NCBI GenBank assembly: GCA_015179045.1
Contig: WHUZ01000074.1
Coordinates: 248,001-312,000, forward strand
Direction of reading: 5' to 3'
Length of the DNA stretch: 64,000 bases
From: Kalaharituber pfeilii
Lineage: Eukaryota > Ascomycota > Pezizomycetes > Pezizales > Pezizaceae
A model generated the notes under the pieces. That model was not told where the DNA came from, made no database searches, and saw nothing but the letters and a program-made list of their open reading frames with translations. The translations under genes and the position numbers were made by a program. This document shows positions 44,506-54,568 of the stretch, in pieces (within the stretch, counting starts at the first letter, position 1; each line of letters begins with the position of its first letter).

Positions 44506-46591
44506 TCAAATATATAGAAGAAATTCACATTCTCGAGCTAATCTCTGTACCTCAATATCATCATCAGTGTCCTCAGAGTCCTCAGGTGATCCAGGAATAC
44601 TAGGACTTGAAGAAGTGGTAGATGAAGCACTAGAGATAGTAGCAGTAACTTCGTCTGAGGCATCAGGTATGATAGAAGAGGTCTGTGGCTCGAGATTTAC
44701 TACTGGAACCTCCTTCACCCCCCCCCCCTAGCAGGTGTTCGGACCCTCCCACCTCCTGAACCAAAGGCCTTCCTCGGCCCCGGCCTCGCCCGCGAGCTCC
44801 CCCACGACCTCTCTTTGCGGCCCGCTCAGCTGCAGCTATTCCTCTCTGTTCTTGTTTCTCTTTTGCCTTTCTTTCTCGCTCCTCCACTGCTAGCTGCTTT
44901 TTCACTTCAGCAGCTTCTTTCTTATCCTCAGCTATTTTTCGTCGCTCCTCTGCCTTCTGAATTTTCTCTTCCTCTTTTCTTATCTTCTCTACTGCTTTCT
45001 GTTCCTTTTCCAGCCTCTTCCGCTCTTTCTTTTCCTCTGCTTCCAGTGCTGCTTTGACTTCGGCTTGTCGAGAGGATTCAATATACGCTCGATTAAGAGT
45101 CCGAGGGCCTTTAATATGCTTCAAACTACCAGCCGGAGCTTTTTTGACCATCCTACCATTCCGTAGAGCTTTGAAGGTTGTAGCATTAGGCTCAATCACC
45201 GTATATTTTGTTAGCTTTTCCTCCAGAAACAATACATGATCCATCACAGTCTTGCGTGTATGTGGAGTCAAAATTGCCTTGTCCAGAGCAGTTCGCAGTA
45301 CTATTTGCTTTGATGGAGTATCTAATATAGAGATATCTGAATTGACCGTCATTGTCGCTTGAACTTGAGGAGGAATAACTTTGTCGGGATCAATAGGCCA
45401 GCATCCAGACCCCCGCCATGCACCCAAAATAGTATCGGTAGTAAAAGTAGATTGTCTGGCACCACAAAGAATTTCCCAGAAGTCAGGTTTGCGCAAAATA
45501 TCACGAGGCTTTTGATATATCCAATCTTGTAAGCCATTGCGGTAGTGTCTTTGGAGAGGAGAGAAACATCCAACATCAAGAGGTTGCATTAAATGAGTTG
45601 AATGTGGGGGAAGACAAACCAGTTGAATTCGGTGATTGAGTGCATATTCAACGACTTGGTAAGCGACATGGGAAGAGTGACCATCAACAATTAAAAGGCG
45701 CCAAGGATATTCAGATATATTAGAGGGAGGTAAGGTCAGTGAATCGCTCGAAATAATTATACTGCGTTTGTCATGTATAGTGCTTGTAGGGAGGCCGGTT
45801 GCTATGGGGGTGCCGGCGGTGGAGGCGGTGGAGGCGGTGGAGGCGGTGGAGGCAGGGGCGGTGGAGGCAGTGGAGGTAGTGGAGGTAGTGGTAGGGTTCA
45901 CGGGGCGAGTATATGGCTCAAAGTGATTTTATAAACTCAACACCTAGTTCATCATCCATGTATCCACTAGGCGAGCGTCCAAAAGTTGCAGGAAGTTTAT
46001 GGACACCCTCAGCACCGTAGTAGTCTTCTCTATGGGTTTTCGCCTGCCAGACAAGGTATGGAGGAATGATGTGACCAGCAGCATTTACTGTCTCTATGAC
46101 AGTAACAAATTCTCGATTGCCATCAGTAACTGCAGTTTTTCGCCTTGGACCTGCTCGAACAATACATTTCTGCCTGCCAGTTGCAATGCCCATAATAATA
46201 CCCTTTTCATCATAGTTCCAGAGGTTGTCAGGGGTGATCTTAAGTTGGCGCATTGTAGTCCGGAGTGACCGATAAAATGCCTTCTGCGCTGGAATATTTG
46301 TCCCTTGCGAATGCCGAATGCGCTCAAGATATTGTACATATTTGCTGTTAACTATGGGATGTCGAAGTAAAAACCTCTCATGCCACCGATCTCCTGGAAC
46401 TGCATTGCTAAACCTTCGCTGCAGAATTAAAACAGCCATAGATCTCAGCATTCGCAAATGAACTGGAAAGCCCATATCACTCATTGTAAGTGCCCAGGCC
46501 TCTAATGCATTCTCTTCACCTCTAGTAAGCAATTGCTGCCTTTCGCGAGCCTCCTTCCTTCCTTTCTGTACCCCATCGAGTCGTCTACGTA
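44506..46591 (-). pseudogene. Pogo/Fot1-type transposase, C-terminal part
   Basis: From 46591 downward the frame gives 'RRRLDGVQKGRKEARERQQL', a DNA-binding helix region, and the first catalytic Asp in 'NLWNYDEKGIIMG'. After a one-base shift near 45931 it continues with the second Asp ('LLIVDGHSSHVAYQ') and the third ('STHLMQPLDVGCFSPLQ'). This is the DDD triad of pogo elements. The C-terminus is a long Glu/Lys-rich coiled coil ending in an Arg/Gly stretch and an acidic Ser-rich tail. A run of nine C at about 44720-44728 shifts frame again. A Thr/Ser/Ala repeat (45810-45890) is inserted between the first and second Asp. Its N-terminus lies beyond the LINE at 53695-53850. Confidence 0.87.
45810..45890 (-). 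repeat. 9-bp GGTGGAGGC minisatellite inside transposase
   Basis: About eight to nine units of GGTGGAGGC/GGTGGAGGT, in frame as Ala-Ser-Thr repeats. It sits in a surface insertion of the transposase frame. Confidence 0.85.
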
Positions 46592-47014
46592 CACCGACAA
46601 CAACTTTTTCAGAACGAGCGCTTGGAAGAACTCCAACTTCCCGGCGCCTCCAGAACGTGAAAGTTATATCAAAGCGAAGCTCAGGACCGCCTGAGGAAGA
46701 ATACCTCATTTGATTTACAGAATTCAGAAGTTTAGGACTCGCTTCGTCAAGGCCAAGTTTTCTGAAGTTTTTCAGAGAATTCCCACACAAATCTCGAGAG
46801 GCAGGGACCCGCACCTAGGATCGCGCGATCGCTTCGGAGATCGGCCGATCGGCTGCAGAACGGGCGACCAAGAACAGTAATAGCGCAAACGAGCAACGAG
46901 CAGCGACCTTCCCTTTTCAGTCTTAGCAACAAGAGCTAGGATTGAAGCGGCGCACAGCCAGAAAAGGCAGGACTAAGCGAAGGTCACGAGAAGTTAAGGA
47001 AGTCAGGGAGCAGG

Positions 47015-47542
47015 ATGTCGGTGGAGGAGGAAGTACCAAAGATGCAGTTCTTGGGACCGGTAGGAGAGGGATGGACAGGGGAGGTATATGTAATGGACAG
47101 GAATACAGTGTGGGGGATAGACGCTATCCACACATGGGAAAGGAAGGATTGGTGGCTGGCGAGGCTGGGAGAGGGGGAGGATATGATTACGGTGAAAGAA
47201 AGAGTACAGAGGGCATACAGAAAGGGGGGAGAATATGATGGGAAGTTGGATATGATCGAAGAGATTAGAAAGGAGGCAGTAGAGGCAGCAGCGAGGAGGG
47301 GAGTAGAGGAGGTGGAGTGGGTGAAGACGGAGGAGCTCACAGGGATCGCGGAGGTAGCAAGGGTCGTAAAGCTCTGGAGTGAGGATGCGGCGATGTTCCG
47401 GAGGTATGTGGAGGGGGAGGATGGAATCGTGGTAGAAAGGGAGACAGAAGTTCTAAAGAACGCGACAAGGGAGTGTATCACAGTCAAGAGGGGACCGTTA
47501 GTGGTTTTCCAGAAGCAGCAACGGGTTCCTAGGGTCACGTGA
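47015..47542 (+). CDS. LINE ORF0, small protein of unknown function
   Basis: A 175-codon frame upstream of the gag-like ORF. The stop TGA (47540-47542) overlaps the ATG of ORF1 as TGATG, the configuration associated with stop-restart translation in some LINEs. The protein is Glu/Val-rich, mixed alpha-beta in appearance ('VYVMDRNTVWGIDAIHTW', 'WWLARLGEGEDMITVKERV', 'GIAEVARVVKLWSED'). I recognise no domain. Its openness and tight coupling argue that it is real. It could also be the N-terminal part of an ORF1 that once read through. Confidence 0.65.
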   Translation: MSVEEEVPKMQFLGPVGEGWTGEVYVMDRNTVWGIDAIHTWERKDWWLARLGEGEDMITVKERVQRAYRKGGEYDGKLDMIEEIRKEAVEAAARRGVEEVEWVKTEELTGIAEVARVVKLWSEDAAMFRRYVEGEDGIVVERETEVLKNATRECITVKRGPLVVFQKQQRVPRVT

Positions 47543-49659
47543 TGATGAGCTGGGGAAGGAGGAGGGAGAGGGGAGGCAGCAGGAGCAGGTCTCCATGCGA
47601 GGGAAGGGGAGGAAGGAGGGAAGGATTCAGGGATAGGAGCGGGGGGGAATGGGAGATCGGAGATTCACAGCTGGGCGTTGGGCCGGTGGCAGAGGCGCCG
47701 GCAGCAGCGCCGGTGCTAGCTAGGGTGGAGGAACGAGGAGAAGAGAAAGAAAAGGTAGGTGGAGCTGAGAGGGGAAAGGAGGAAGAGGACGATGAGGAGA
47801 TGGGGGAGAATGAGGAAGAGGAGGAGGACGAAGAAGGGGTGGGGAGGGAGGAGAAAGAGGTGCTAGCGCTCGTGCATGCGGCACAGGTGCTGGATGGGAG
47901 AGTGGACAAGCTGAGGAAAGAAGGGAAGGAAAGAGAGGCGAAGAGGCTGGGGGCAGCATGGGTATGGGTGACGGCAACTTTGGGGGAAGCTGCCTTTGAA
48001 AAAGGGTGGAAGGCACTGAAGGAGAAGGGGGGGGAAGGGGAGAGGGTGTTGGAATATAGGAGGAGGGCGAAGATGACGGGGAGGGAGATAAAGGAATGGA
48101 GAGAGGGGGTGAAAGAGGTCAGGAAGGAGTGGGAAGAGACTAGGGAGAGTGATATGGAGAAAAGAATGGGGAAGCTGGAGGGAATGGTCCTGGAGATACA
48201 TGCAGCGATGGGACTGGCATCGGTGAAGGAGGAAAGGGCACTGGAGAGGGAGAAGAAGAAGAGGGAGGAAGAGAAAAGGGAGGAGAAGAAGAGGAGAAAA
48301 AGAGAAGCAGAGATTCGGGAGATCCGGAAGCTCCAGGAGGAGACGGAGAAGAGAAAGAAGAGGGAGGAGGAAAGGTGGAGAAAAGCAGAGGAGGAGAGCA
48401 AGAAGAGGGTAGCGGAGGAGCGGAGGAAGGCGGTGGAGAGAGCACAGGTGCTGAGTAAGGTGGCAGAGGTGATGGAGATGCCGGCGGGATCACAGGAGGA
48501 GGTGGCAGCCCTGGAGGAGAAGGAGAGGAAGCTGAAGGAGGAGGAGGAGAAGGCGGCAAAGGAGGCGGAGAAGAGGATTGAGGGGGAGAACTGGACAGTG
48601 GTAAGGGGGAAGAAGCTGTGGAAGAGGATGCTGAGGACGGTACATGCGAAGCCGGTACCGTATGGAACGGAGGGGACAGAAGAGAGGGACGTCCTCCTGA
48701 AGAGGTGTGAATCTCTTTGGGAGACATCAGCGAAGGTGGAGGGAGAGAGGGGGTGGAGGGTAACACAGGTAACGAGGAATCCAGCGGCGTCGAAGTACGA
48801 GAGGGTATGGCTGCTGGTGGATATTCGGGAGGAGGAGAAAGCAAAGGAGGTAATGGAGAAATTCGGTGCATGGATGAGGCTGATCGTTGGCGAGGATCTC
48901 CTAAAGGTGGAGGTTCACAACAAGGATGCGGTCCCTCTAGTGATGAAGGGGGCGGATTATGAGGATGGGAGGGGAGAGGTGGAGGTGATGAGGAGAAAGC
49001 TGAGGGAGGAGAACCCGGATGTCAAGTTTGGGTCGAGACCACCAGTGCGCTTTGGAGTAGCGCCATCTATGGGTCCGCCGAGGGTGTCGCAGTTAAAGTT
49101 CGAGGTGGTGAATGCGGATGAGGCGGCGAAGGTGTTGAAGAAGGGGTTAGTGTGGAGGGGACAGAGGAGGGTGGTAGAAAGGTACCGACCGGGAGTGCAC
49201 ATGCAGGGGGATGGGCGGGCGAGCTATGCCAATATGGCGGCAGCAGGGGCAGGTCAGCAGGGGCAGCAGCAGCAGAGGGTGGACGTGTATCCAGGGGGGC
49301 AATCCATCCCACCGAGGGTGGCGGTGGCTTTCTTCCCGGGAGCAGGTCAGCAGGTGCAGGTGCAGGTGAGAGGAACGCAGGGGAGCAGCCAGGAGAGCCA
49401 GGGGACAGGCTGTTACAGGTGCGGAAAGAAGGGGCATCTGGCAAGAGAATGCAGATTCCAGAAGGGCCAGATGGCGTGCTATGCATGTGGCATGTGGGGC
49501 CACATTGCGAGATTCTGTCCAGAGAGACCGAAACCGGTGACTCCAAACCAGAGCCAGAAGAGGGAGAGGGTGGAAGAGACACCGATGATGAAGAAGCAAG
49601 AGGAGGGAAGCAAGGCGGTGAAGGTGGTAGAGGGGGGAAGGGCAAGGAGAAGGAGGTAG
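47542..49659 (+). CDS. LINE ORF1, gag-like RNA-binding protein
   Basis: ATG at 47542 (a second follows at 47545), giving about 705 codons. An acidic N-terminal third is followed by a long Lys/Glu/Arg coiled-coil region (roughly residues 200-330). A central fold region follows ('KYERVWLLVDIREEEKAKEV', then 'RLIVGEDLLKVEV'). Near the C-terminus are two CCHC knuckles, 'CYRCGKKGHLAREC' and 'CYACGMWGHIARFC'. ORF1 of LINEs binds element RNA to form the mobile particle. The listed frame stops at 49659. The frame that opens past a G6 run near 49632 continues with 'EVGMKETGVKLSSVLSENWD' to a TGA at 49901, which overlaps the ORF2 start. The longer product is therefore likely ancestral. Confidence 0.85.
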   Translation: MMSWGRRRERGGSRSRSPCEGRGGRREGFRDRSGGEWEIGDSQLGVGPVAEAPAAAPVLARVEERGEEKEKVGGAERGKEEEDDEEMGENEEEEEDEEGVGREEKEVLALVHAAQVLDGRVDKLRKEGKEREAKRLGAAWVWVTATLGEAAFEKGWKALKEKGGEGERVLEYRRRAKMTGREIKEWREGVKEVRKEWEETRESDMEKRMGKLEGMVLEIHAAMGLASVKEERALEREKKKREEEKREEKKRRKREAEIREIRKLQEETEKRKKREEERWRKAEEESKKRVAEERRKAVERAQVLSKVAEVMEMPAGSQEEVAALEEKERKLKEEEEKAAKEAEKRIEGENWTVVRGKKLWKRMLRTVHAKPVPYGTEGTEERDVLLKRCESLWETSAKVEGERGWRVTQVTRNPAASKYERVWLLVDIREEEKAKEVMEKFGAWMRLIVGEDLLKVEVHNKDAVPLVMKGADYEDGRGEVEVMRRKLREENPDVKFGSRPPVRFGVAPSMGPPRVSQLKFEVVNADEAAKVLKKGLVWRGQRRVVERYRPGVHMQGDGRASYANMAAAGAGQQGQQQQRVDVYPGGQSIPPRVAVAFFPGAGQQVQVQVRGTQGSSQESQGTGCYRCGKKGHLARECRFQKGQMACYACGMWGHIARFCPERPKPVTPNQSQKRERVEETPMMKKQEEGSKAVKVVEGGRARRRR

Positions 49660-49894
49660 GAATGAAGGAGACCGGGGTGAAGCTATCCAGTGTCCTGTCA
49701 GAGAACTGGGATGAAGAAGCGGCAAGGTTAGGAGGCTTCTTGAGGGAGAGGAGGGGGGGGGAGAGGATGGAGATAGATGCGAGAAGTGATTTGGAAGGAT
49801 CCAGACACCGACCTACCATTGAGTTGGGAGACATATTCGGGAGAGCGCCTCGGGATGGGTGGGAGGCTGAGAGTAGTGGGGTACCAAGTGCGTC

Positions 49895-51873
49895 ATGGTG
49901 AAGGTAGGGTACGTGAATGTGGGGGGGAGTAGCCTGGTAGAGCACGTGTGGAGGGAGAACGTTTTTAAGGAGCGGTGGGAGCTGGGTTTTGAGGGAGCGG
50001 TGTGGAAGAGGGAAGAGCAGACGGGGTGGAAAACAGGGTCACATCCAGGACTCACGAGGGTGGGAGCAGTGGGCCCGAGCACAAGGATTGTGGGCTGGAA
50101 AAGGGAAGAGAGAGAGAGAGAGAGAAGAGGGGGTGACAACGTAGTTTGGGGAAGGGTAGGGGAGGTAGTGGTAGGGGGGGTATATGTGGACGGGGGATGG
50201 AGGGAGGAGGAGTTTGAGGCGTGGTTAGAGAAGGTGTTGGAGGTGGAAGGGAAGTGTATACTCCTAGGAGACTGGAATGCACACAGCCCGATGTGGAGCC
50301 TCGAGGGGACTGGAGAGAGTGGGAGGGGGAGAAGGTTAAGGGAAAGGATGGAGGGAGCGGGTTTCAGCCTCAAAGGGGAACGAGCGGGGACATGGAGAAG
50401 GGAAGTCGAAGGGAGGCTAAGGGAGTCCAGGATAGATCTGGTGTGGACGAGGGGCTTGGAGGGGGTAGAGGTGGAGCTGTGGGAGGTGGGCTCGGACCAC
50501 TCGGCGCTAGTGGTGGATTTCGAGAAGAAGGGAGGGGGAGAGGGTGCCGAGGAGAGGGTGCGGGTGGACTGGGAGAAGGTGGAGAAGGAAGTGAAAGGTT
50601 GGGAGGGGGAGTGGGGAGAGGAGGAGAAGAGGGAGTGGCTGGAGAGAGTAGGGGACGGAAGTGCATATGAGAAGCTGAAGAGGTGGAAGGGGACGGTGGA
50701 GAGAAGGGTGAGGGTAGGGGGAAGAAGCAAGAGGTGGTGGACGGAGGAGATTGAGGAGATGAGAAAGGAGGTCAATAGAATGGCACGGGGAGGAGTAGGG
50801 GCCAGGGCAAGATTGACGGACGGGGAAAGGGTAAGGGGGAAGGCAGCAGTGAAAAGGATGAAGTGGAAGATCCGGGAGGAGAAGAAGAAGTGCTGGAGGG
50901 AGTTCGTGGAAGAGGAAGGGTATAGCGACCCGTGGAGGGTGGTGAGGGTGGCGAAGGACCCTTTCGGAGGAAAGGAGAGGATGGGAAGATTGAAAGATGA
51001 GGAGGGGAGGGAGTTGGAGGGGGATGGAGAGAAGGTGAGGACGCTGGTGGAGAGGAATTTTGCGTGGAGGGAAGAGGGGGACGGCAGAGGCGGGGGAGGA
51101 GGAGGGGGAGGGGGAAGCGGAGGGGGAGGGGACGAGAGGGAGAGGGAGAGAGTGGAAGGAGAAGTGAGGGCTGCGTTGCAGGGCACCAAAAACAATTCGG
51201 CACCGGGACCTGACGGAATCGGATACCGATTGATCAAAGCTGCCCTGAAGACTCCCATCAGAGATGAGTTAGTGAGGGAGATCGCCGAAAACTGGATCCG
51301 GAACAGAACCCCGGCGGAGTGGAGAGAGATGAGGGTCGTCATGATACCGAAGCCAGGCAAGGACATCAAGACGGCGAAAGCGTGGAGGCCAATCAACCTG
51401 ATTAATTGTATCGGGAAGATCGGGGAGAAAGTCATGGCCAGCAGGCTACAGAAAGAAGACCGACTCTTCCACAAGCTCCAGCTGGGAGCACGCAAGGGGA
51501 GGAATGCGATCCAGGCGATGGCGAGGGCGGTGACAAAGGTGCAGAGGTGCCTGCACAGGGGGGGGAGAGCAGCGTGGGTGACGGCGGATGTTAAAGGAGG
51601 CTTTAACATCGTGAGGAAGGAGGTGGTCCTGGGAAGGATTGAGGAGAGGGGGAGCGAGGGGGTGAGAAAGAAGCGGAGGTGGCTGGAGGAGTTTATGGGA
51701 GGCAGGGAGTTCGGAGTGTGGTGGGATGGCGAGGAGAAAGGGAGGGGCAGGTCGAACGTGGGGGTTCCGCAAGGGTCACCACTGTCACCGGTCATCTTCC
51801 TCATCTTTATGGCTCCCACCATTGAGAAGATGGAGAGAAGGCTGAGGGGGGTGGCGATGGGGGCGGAGGTAGA
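49895..51873 (+). pseudogene. LINE ORF2, endonuclease and RT N-terminal half
   Basis: ATG at 49895 overlaps the ORF1-extension stop (TGA at 49899-49901). The APE-type endonuclease covers about residues 1-230 ('VGYVNVGGSSL', 'LLGDWNAHSPMW', 'SRIDLVW', 'GSDHSALVV'), which nicks target DNA. After an acidic linker with a Gly-rich stretch, the RT fingers and palm begin ('NNSAPGPDGIGYRLIK', 'MRVVMIPKPGKDI', 'AWRPINLINCIGKIGEK', 'LGARKGRNAI', 'VTADVKGGFN', 'NVGVPQGSPLSPVIF'). The frame then shifts by one base at about 51873, immediately before the catalytic YVDD. Read in the original frame it ends at 51958 with nonsense sequence. Confidence 0.9.
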
Positions 51874-53511
51874 ATGCCATCGTATGTCGACGACCTGGCA
51901 GCAACGATCCTGGACTGGCACGGGTACTGTGATATGGGGCGGCTCAGGGAGAAAGTGAAGGTGGCAATGGCGGAGGTGGCGGAAGAAGATCAGATCCCGC
52001 TAGAGGAGTCGAAGTGGGAGATGATAACTTTCGGAGTGGGGAAGAGGTGGAAGAAGGAGGGGGAGATGCTGAAGTGGCTGGGAGTCATTTTCGATGAGAG
52101 GCTGACCTTCAGTGCGCATTGGCGAAATAGGCTGAGTAGGGCGAGGAGGCTGGCGGGGGCACTCTCAGGACTGGGAAACCGGGACTGGGGGATGTCACCA
52201 CGGAGCTGGCGGCAGGCGTACACAGGGATGGTGAGGGCGGTGGCGATGTGGGGGAGTGAGATCGGGTGGAGAGGCCAGAAGGAGTGGAAGAAGGAGATGG
52301 AGCGATTACAGCTGCAAGTTCTAAAGAGAGTAGCTGGAGGGGGGAGAGGTGCCGGGGTGGAAGGGGTGAATGCGGTTTGCGGAGTGGAAGACGTGGAGAC
52401 GGTCCTGGATGGCGCGCAAGCGAGAGCGATCGTCCGGGAGGTGGAGGCGCCGTCAGAGCTGGCGGAGCTTTGCACGGGCGACTTCGGAGGGAGTGAGGAG
52501 AGAGAGGAGGAGGCGAGAAACTGGAGAGACTGGGGGGTGCAGTGGGCGGTGGCCGAGAATGATGGGTATGAAGCAGTGCTGGACCGCTGGCAAGGTCAGT
52601 GGGCGAGGTTCACGGAGGAGGGGGAGGAGATCTCGTGGGGAGGGGGGTGTGAGAAGGTGGAGGTGGAGACCGCGGTGAGGCTGGGAAGAAAGAAGGGGGG
52701 AAGGGAGGAGTGGGAGACCTCGGTTGAGGAAGCCGGAAGAGGGAGGGCGGTCCTTTTCTCGGATGGCAGCAAGATCGAGGATAGCAAGGTGGGGGCGGGT
52801 GTATGGGGGAGATCAGCGGTGGTGGCGGAGGTAGTAGGGAGAACGGCGACGGTTTTTGACGGGGAGGTGAGGGGGGTGAGAACGGCGCTGGAGGGTGTAC
52901 CGGAGGAGGTACCGGTCCTGGTTTGCTTAGACTCTGAAGCTGCTGTCATGGCGATTCAGAAGGCAGGCAAGGAGGGAAAGGGAAAGACGGAGGATGTGAG
53001 AAGGGTGGTGAATGCGGTGGCGAGAAGAAAGAGGAAGGGGGGGGATGAGAAACTGTTGTGGGTAAAAGCTCACATCGGAATCGCAGGCAATGAGAAGGCG
53101 GATGAGTGGGCGAAGAAGGGGACGGTGATGCAGGGGAAGGAGGTGGCCACCGGAAGTGGGGTGCGCCAGAGGGTGAGGGCGTGGAGGAAGGAGAAGAGAG
53201 AAGTGGAGGGCTTTGGAGGAGGAAAGGTAATGGAGTGGAATAGGATAGCAGTATCCAATTTCACTGCCTTGCACCTGGAGAGAGGGAGGTGTGCAGTGTG
53301 GTTGAAGAGGATAGGGGCGGCTGAGTCGGATAAGTGCAGGTGCGGGGAGGTGCAAACCGGGGAGCACCGCGCTTTCCGATGCAGAAACCAGAAGAACAGT
53401 CCAGAAGGCTTTGAGAGGTGGGGCGACATGGAAAAGAATTGGAAGAGAAAGGCGGAGAATGGGGAGGAGTATGACGTTTTGGAGAATTTCTTCGCTGGGG
53501 TCAATTTCTAG
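51874..53511 (+). pseudogene. LINE ORF2, RT C-terminal half, RNase H and finger
   Basis: Continues ORF2 in the +1 frame, starting 'PSYVDDLAATILDW' (RT catalytic Asp pair). The RT thumb ('KWLGVIFDERLTFSAHW') and a linker follow, then RNase H with its acidic set ('LFSDGSKIEDSKVG' near residue 294, 'DGEVRGVRTALEG' 327, 'CLDSEAAVMAIQ' 350) and 'VKAHIGIAGNEKADEWAKKG' near 398. The C-terminal finger is 'CRCGEVQTGEHRAFRC' (about 487-502). It ends at a TAG. Every domain is otherwise open, so the element may have died very recently. Confidence 0.9.
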
Positions 53512-53579
53512 AAGGTAGGAGAATGCGGGGTCAAGTTCTAGAAGCTAGGAGAGCGGGGGCGACGGCGCGTGGAGGCCAT

Positions 53580-53694
53580 GTACGTAGAGAGTTAGTTTAG
53601 CCTGTCTCCGGGCTATGAGGGCTTGCCCAGGGACCCTGCCATGGCCAAGTGCTACAAGCGGGGTTAGGTGATTAAAAAAAAAAAAAAAAAAAAA
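53580..53694 (+). other. LINE lineage-B 3' end and terminal hairpin
   Basis: The common lineage-B tail: 'GCCTGTCTCCGGGCT', a short spacer, then the hairpin with outer arms CCCTGC/GCGGGG, then GGTTAGGTGAT and A(20). The same tail ends the copies at 9437, 25862, 36570, 39340, 54034 and 62430. Confidence 0.85.
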
Positions 53695-53850
53695 GAGTCG
53701 TCTACGTAATGTAATAGCTTTTACATCAAAGTACTAGGAAGCAATCTTTGGTATTGACTCTTCCCAGTATTTGTATGCATAAGTGATTGCTCAGTTAATG
53801 TTTTCAGGCTTACTTTCCTGTCGCATAGTTATTAACTGCAGGTAAGATGA
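53695..53850 (-). pseudogene. Pogo/Fot1-type transposase, N-terminal part
   Basis: On the minus strand this reads 'AYKYWEESIPKIAS', stop, 'YFDVKAITLRRRL', a helix-turn-helix like those at the N-terminus of pogo transposases. It runs directly into the target duplication and is continuous in frame with 46591 downward once the LINE is ignored. The in-frame TAG fits a CAG-to-TAG change. The true start was not located. Confidence 0.72.
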
Positions 53851-54033
53851 GTTCAAAATATGTAGAATTCACTGAGATATGCAGGATAATCGTGGTTGAA
53901 AGATGAGAAGCAGGTTGCTGAAGCAGGAGTAAAAATGTAGGATCATTACAGAGAGGTAGATCATTACCAAATCGGGTACATTATAATATGTAATACTACT
54001 AGTCACGCTTTGTAGTAATTCAGGGCTAAGACA

Positions 54034-54106
54034 CCCTGCCATGGCGAACAGCTAAAAGCGGAGTTATATGATAGTTTTTATAATGAAAAAAAAAAAAAAA
54101 AAAAAA
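54034..54106 (+). mobile_element. Lineage-B hairpin micro-retrocopy
   Basis: Starts CCCTGCC and ends in poly(A). One outer pair is broken (GCGGAG). The target duplication is not clear. Confidence 0.7.
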
Positions 54107-54560
54107 GCCTCAGGGGAGCTTGCCCACATCATTAGAGCTAAATAAATGTGTGAGACCCTTGCAGAATGCAATTCATTCTAGCTATGGATCATTCGAAGAC
54201 TATAAAGTAGATATCATTTATTTATATAATAGAGAGATATAATATGATATTTTATGAATTGAGCTACTGAAGCATATGTAAACCTTCACCCAATCCTATA
54301 CATAATTTCTTCTATATTAAGGAGGAACTAAATGAGGAATACTTTCAACAGTACTAAAATTTTCTCTTGTCTAATAGTCTTCAATATATAGAAAGATAAG
54401 AGGTCAATGTCAGAGTAAACTGATTGCCTAATACATTTTATATATAAAACTGAAGCAGAGTAGTTGCCATATATAAGTATGTCTCCTATGTGGGGTCCTA
54501 GGTTATACCTGAGGATATCTTGTATGCATTACACTAACTTTAGGATTATGCAAAAACTAA
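54107..54560. other. AT-rich intergenic segment
   Basis: No gene or recognised repeat. Confidence 0.35.
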
Positions 54561-54568
54561 GAGTATAT

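Larger units (their letters stand above)
46592..53694 (+). mobile_element. Full-length lineage-B LINE
   Basis: A 7,103-bp non-LTR retrotransposon inserted in the pogo-type gene. A perfect 14-bp duplication GAGTCGTCTACGTA lies at 46578-46591 and 53695-53708. Order: about 420-bp 5' UTR, ORF0 (47015-47542), ORF1 gag-like (47542 to 49659 or 49901), ORF2 with endonuclease, RT and RNase H (49895-53511, one frameshift), 3' UTR, terminal hairpin (about 53634-53665) and A(20). The endonuclease, RNase H and CCHC ORF1 combination places it in the I/Tad-like group. It is strongly purine-rich on the sense strand, unlike its surroundings, which explains many spurious antisense frames. Confidence 0.93.

Noticed and set aside
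46592..46814. Extension of the pogo transposase frame upstream of 46591 on the minus strand
   Set aside because: The 14-bp duplication shows this is antisense of the LINE 5' UTR. The genuine N-terminus lies at 53695-53850.
47535..51921. Antisense frames of 200-700 codons opposite the LINE ORFs
   Set aside because: The LINE sense strand is extremely purine-rich, so the antisense has few stops and gives Pro/Ser/Leu-rich nonsense. The sense frames carry clear LINE domains.
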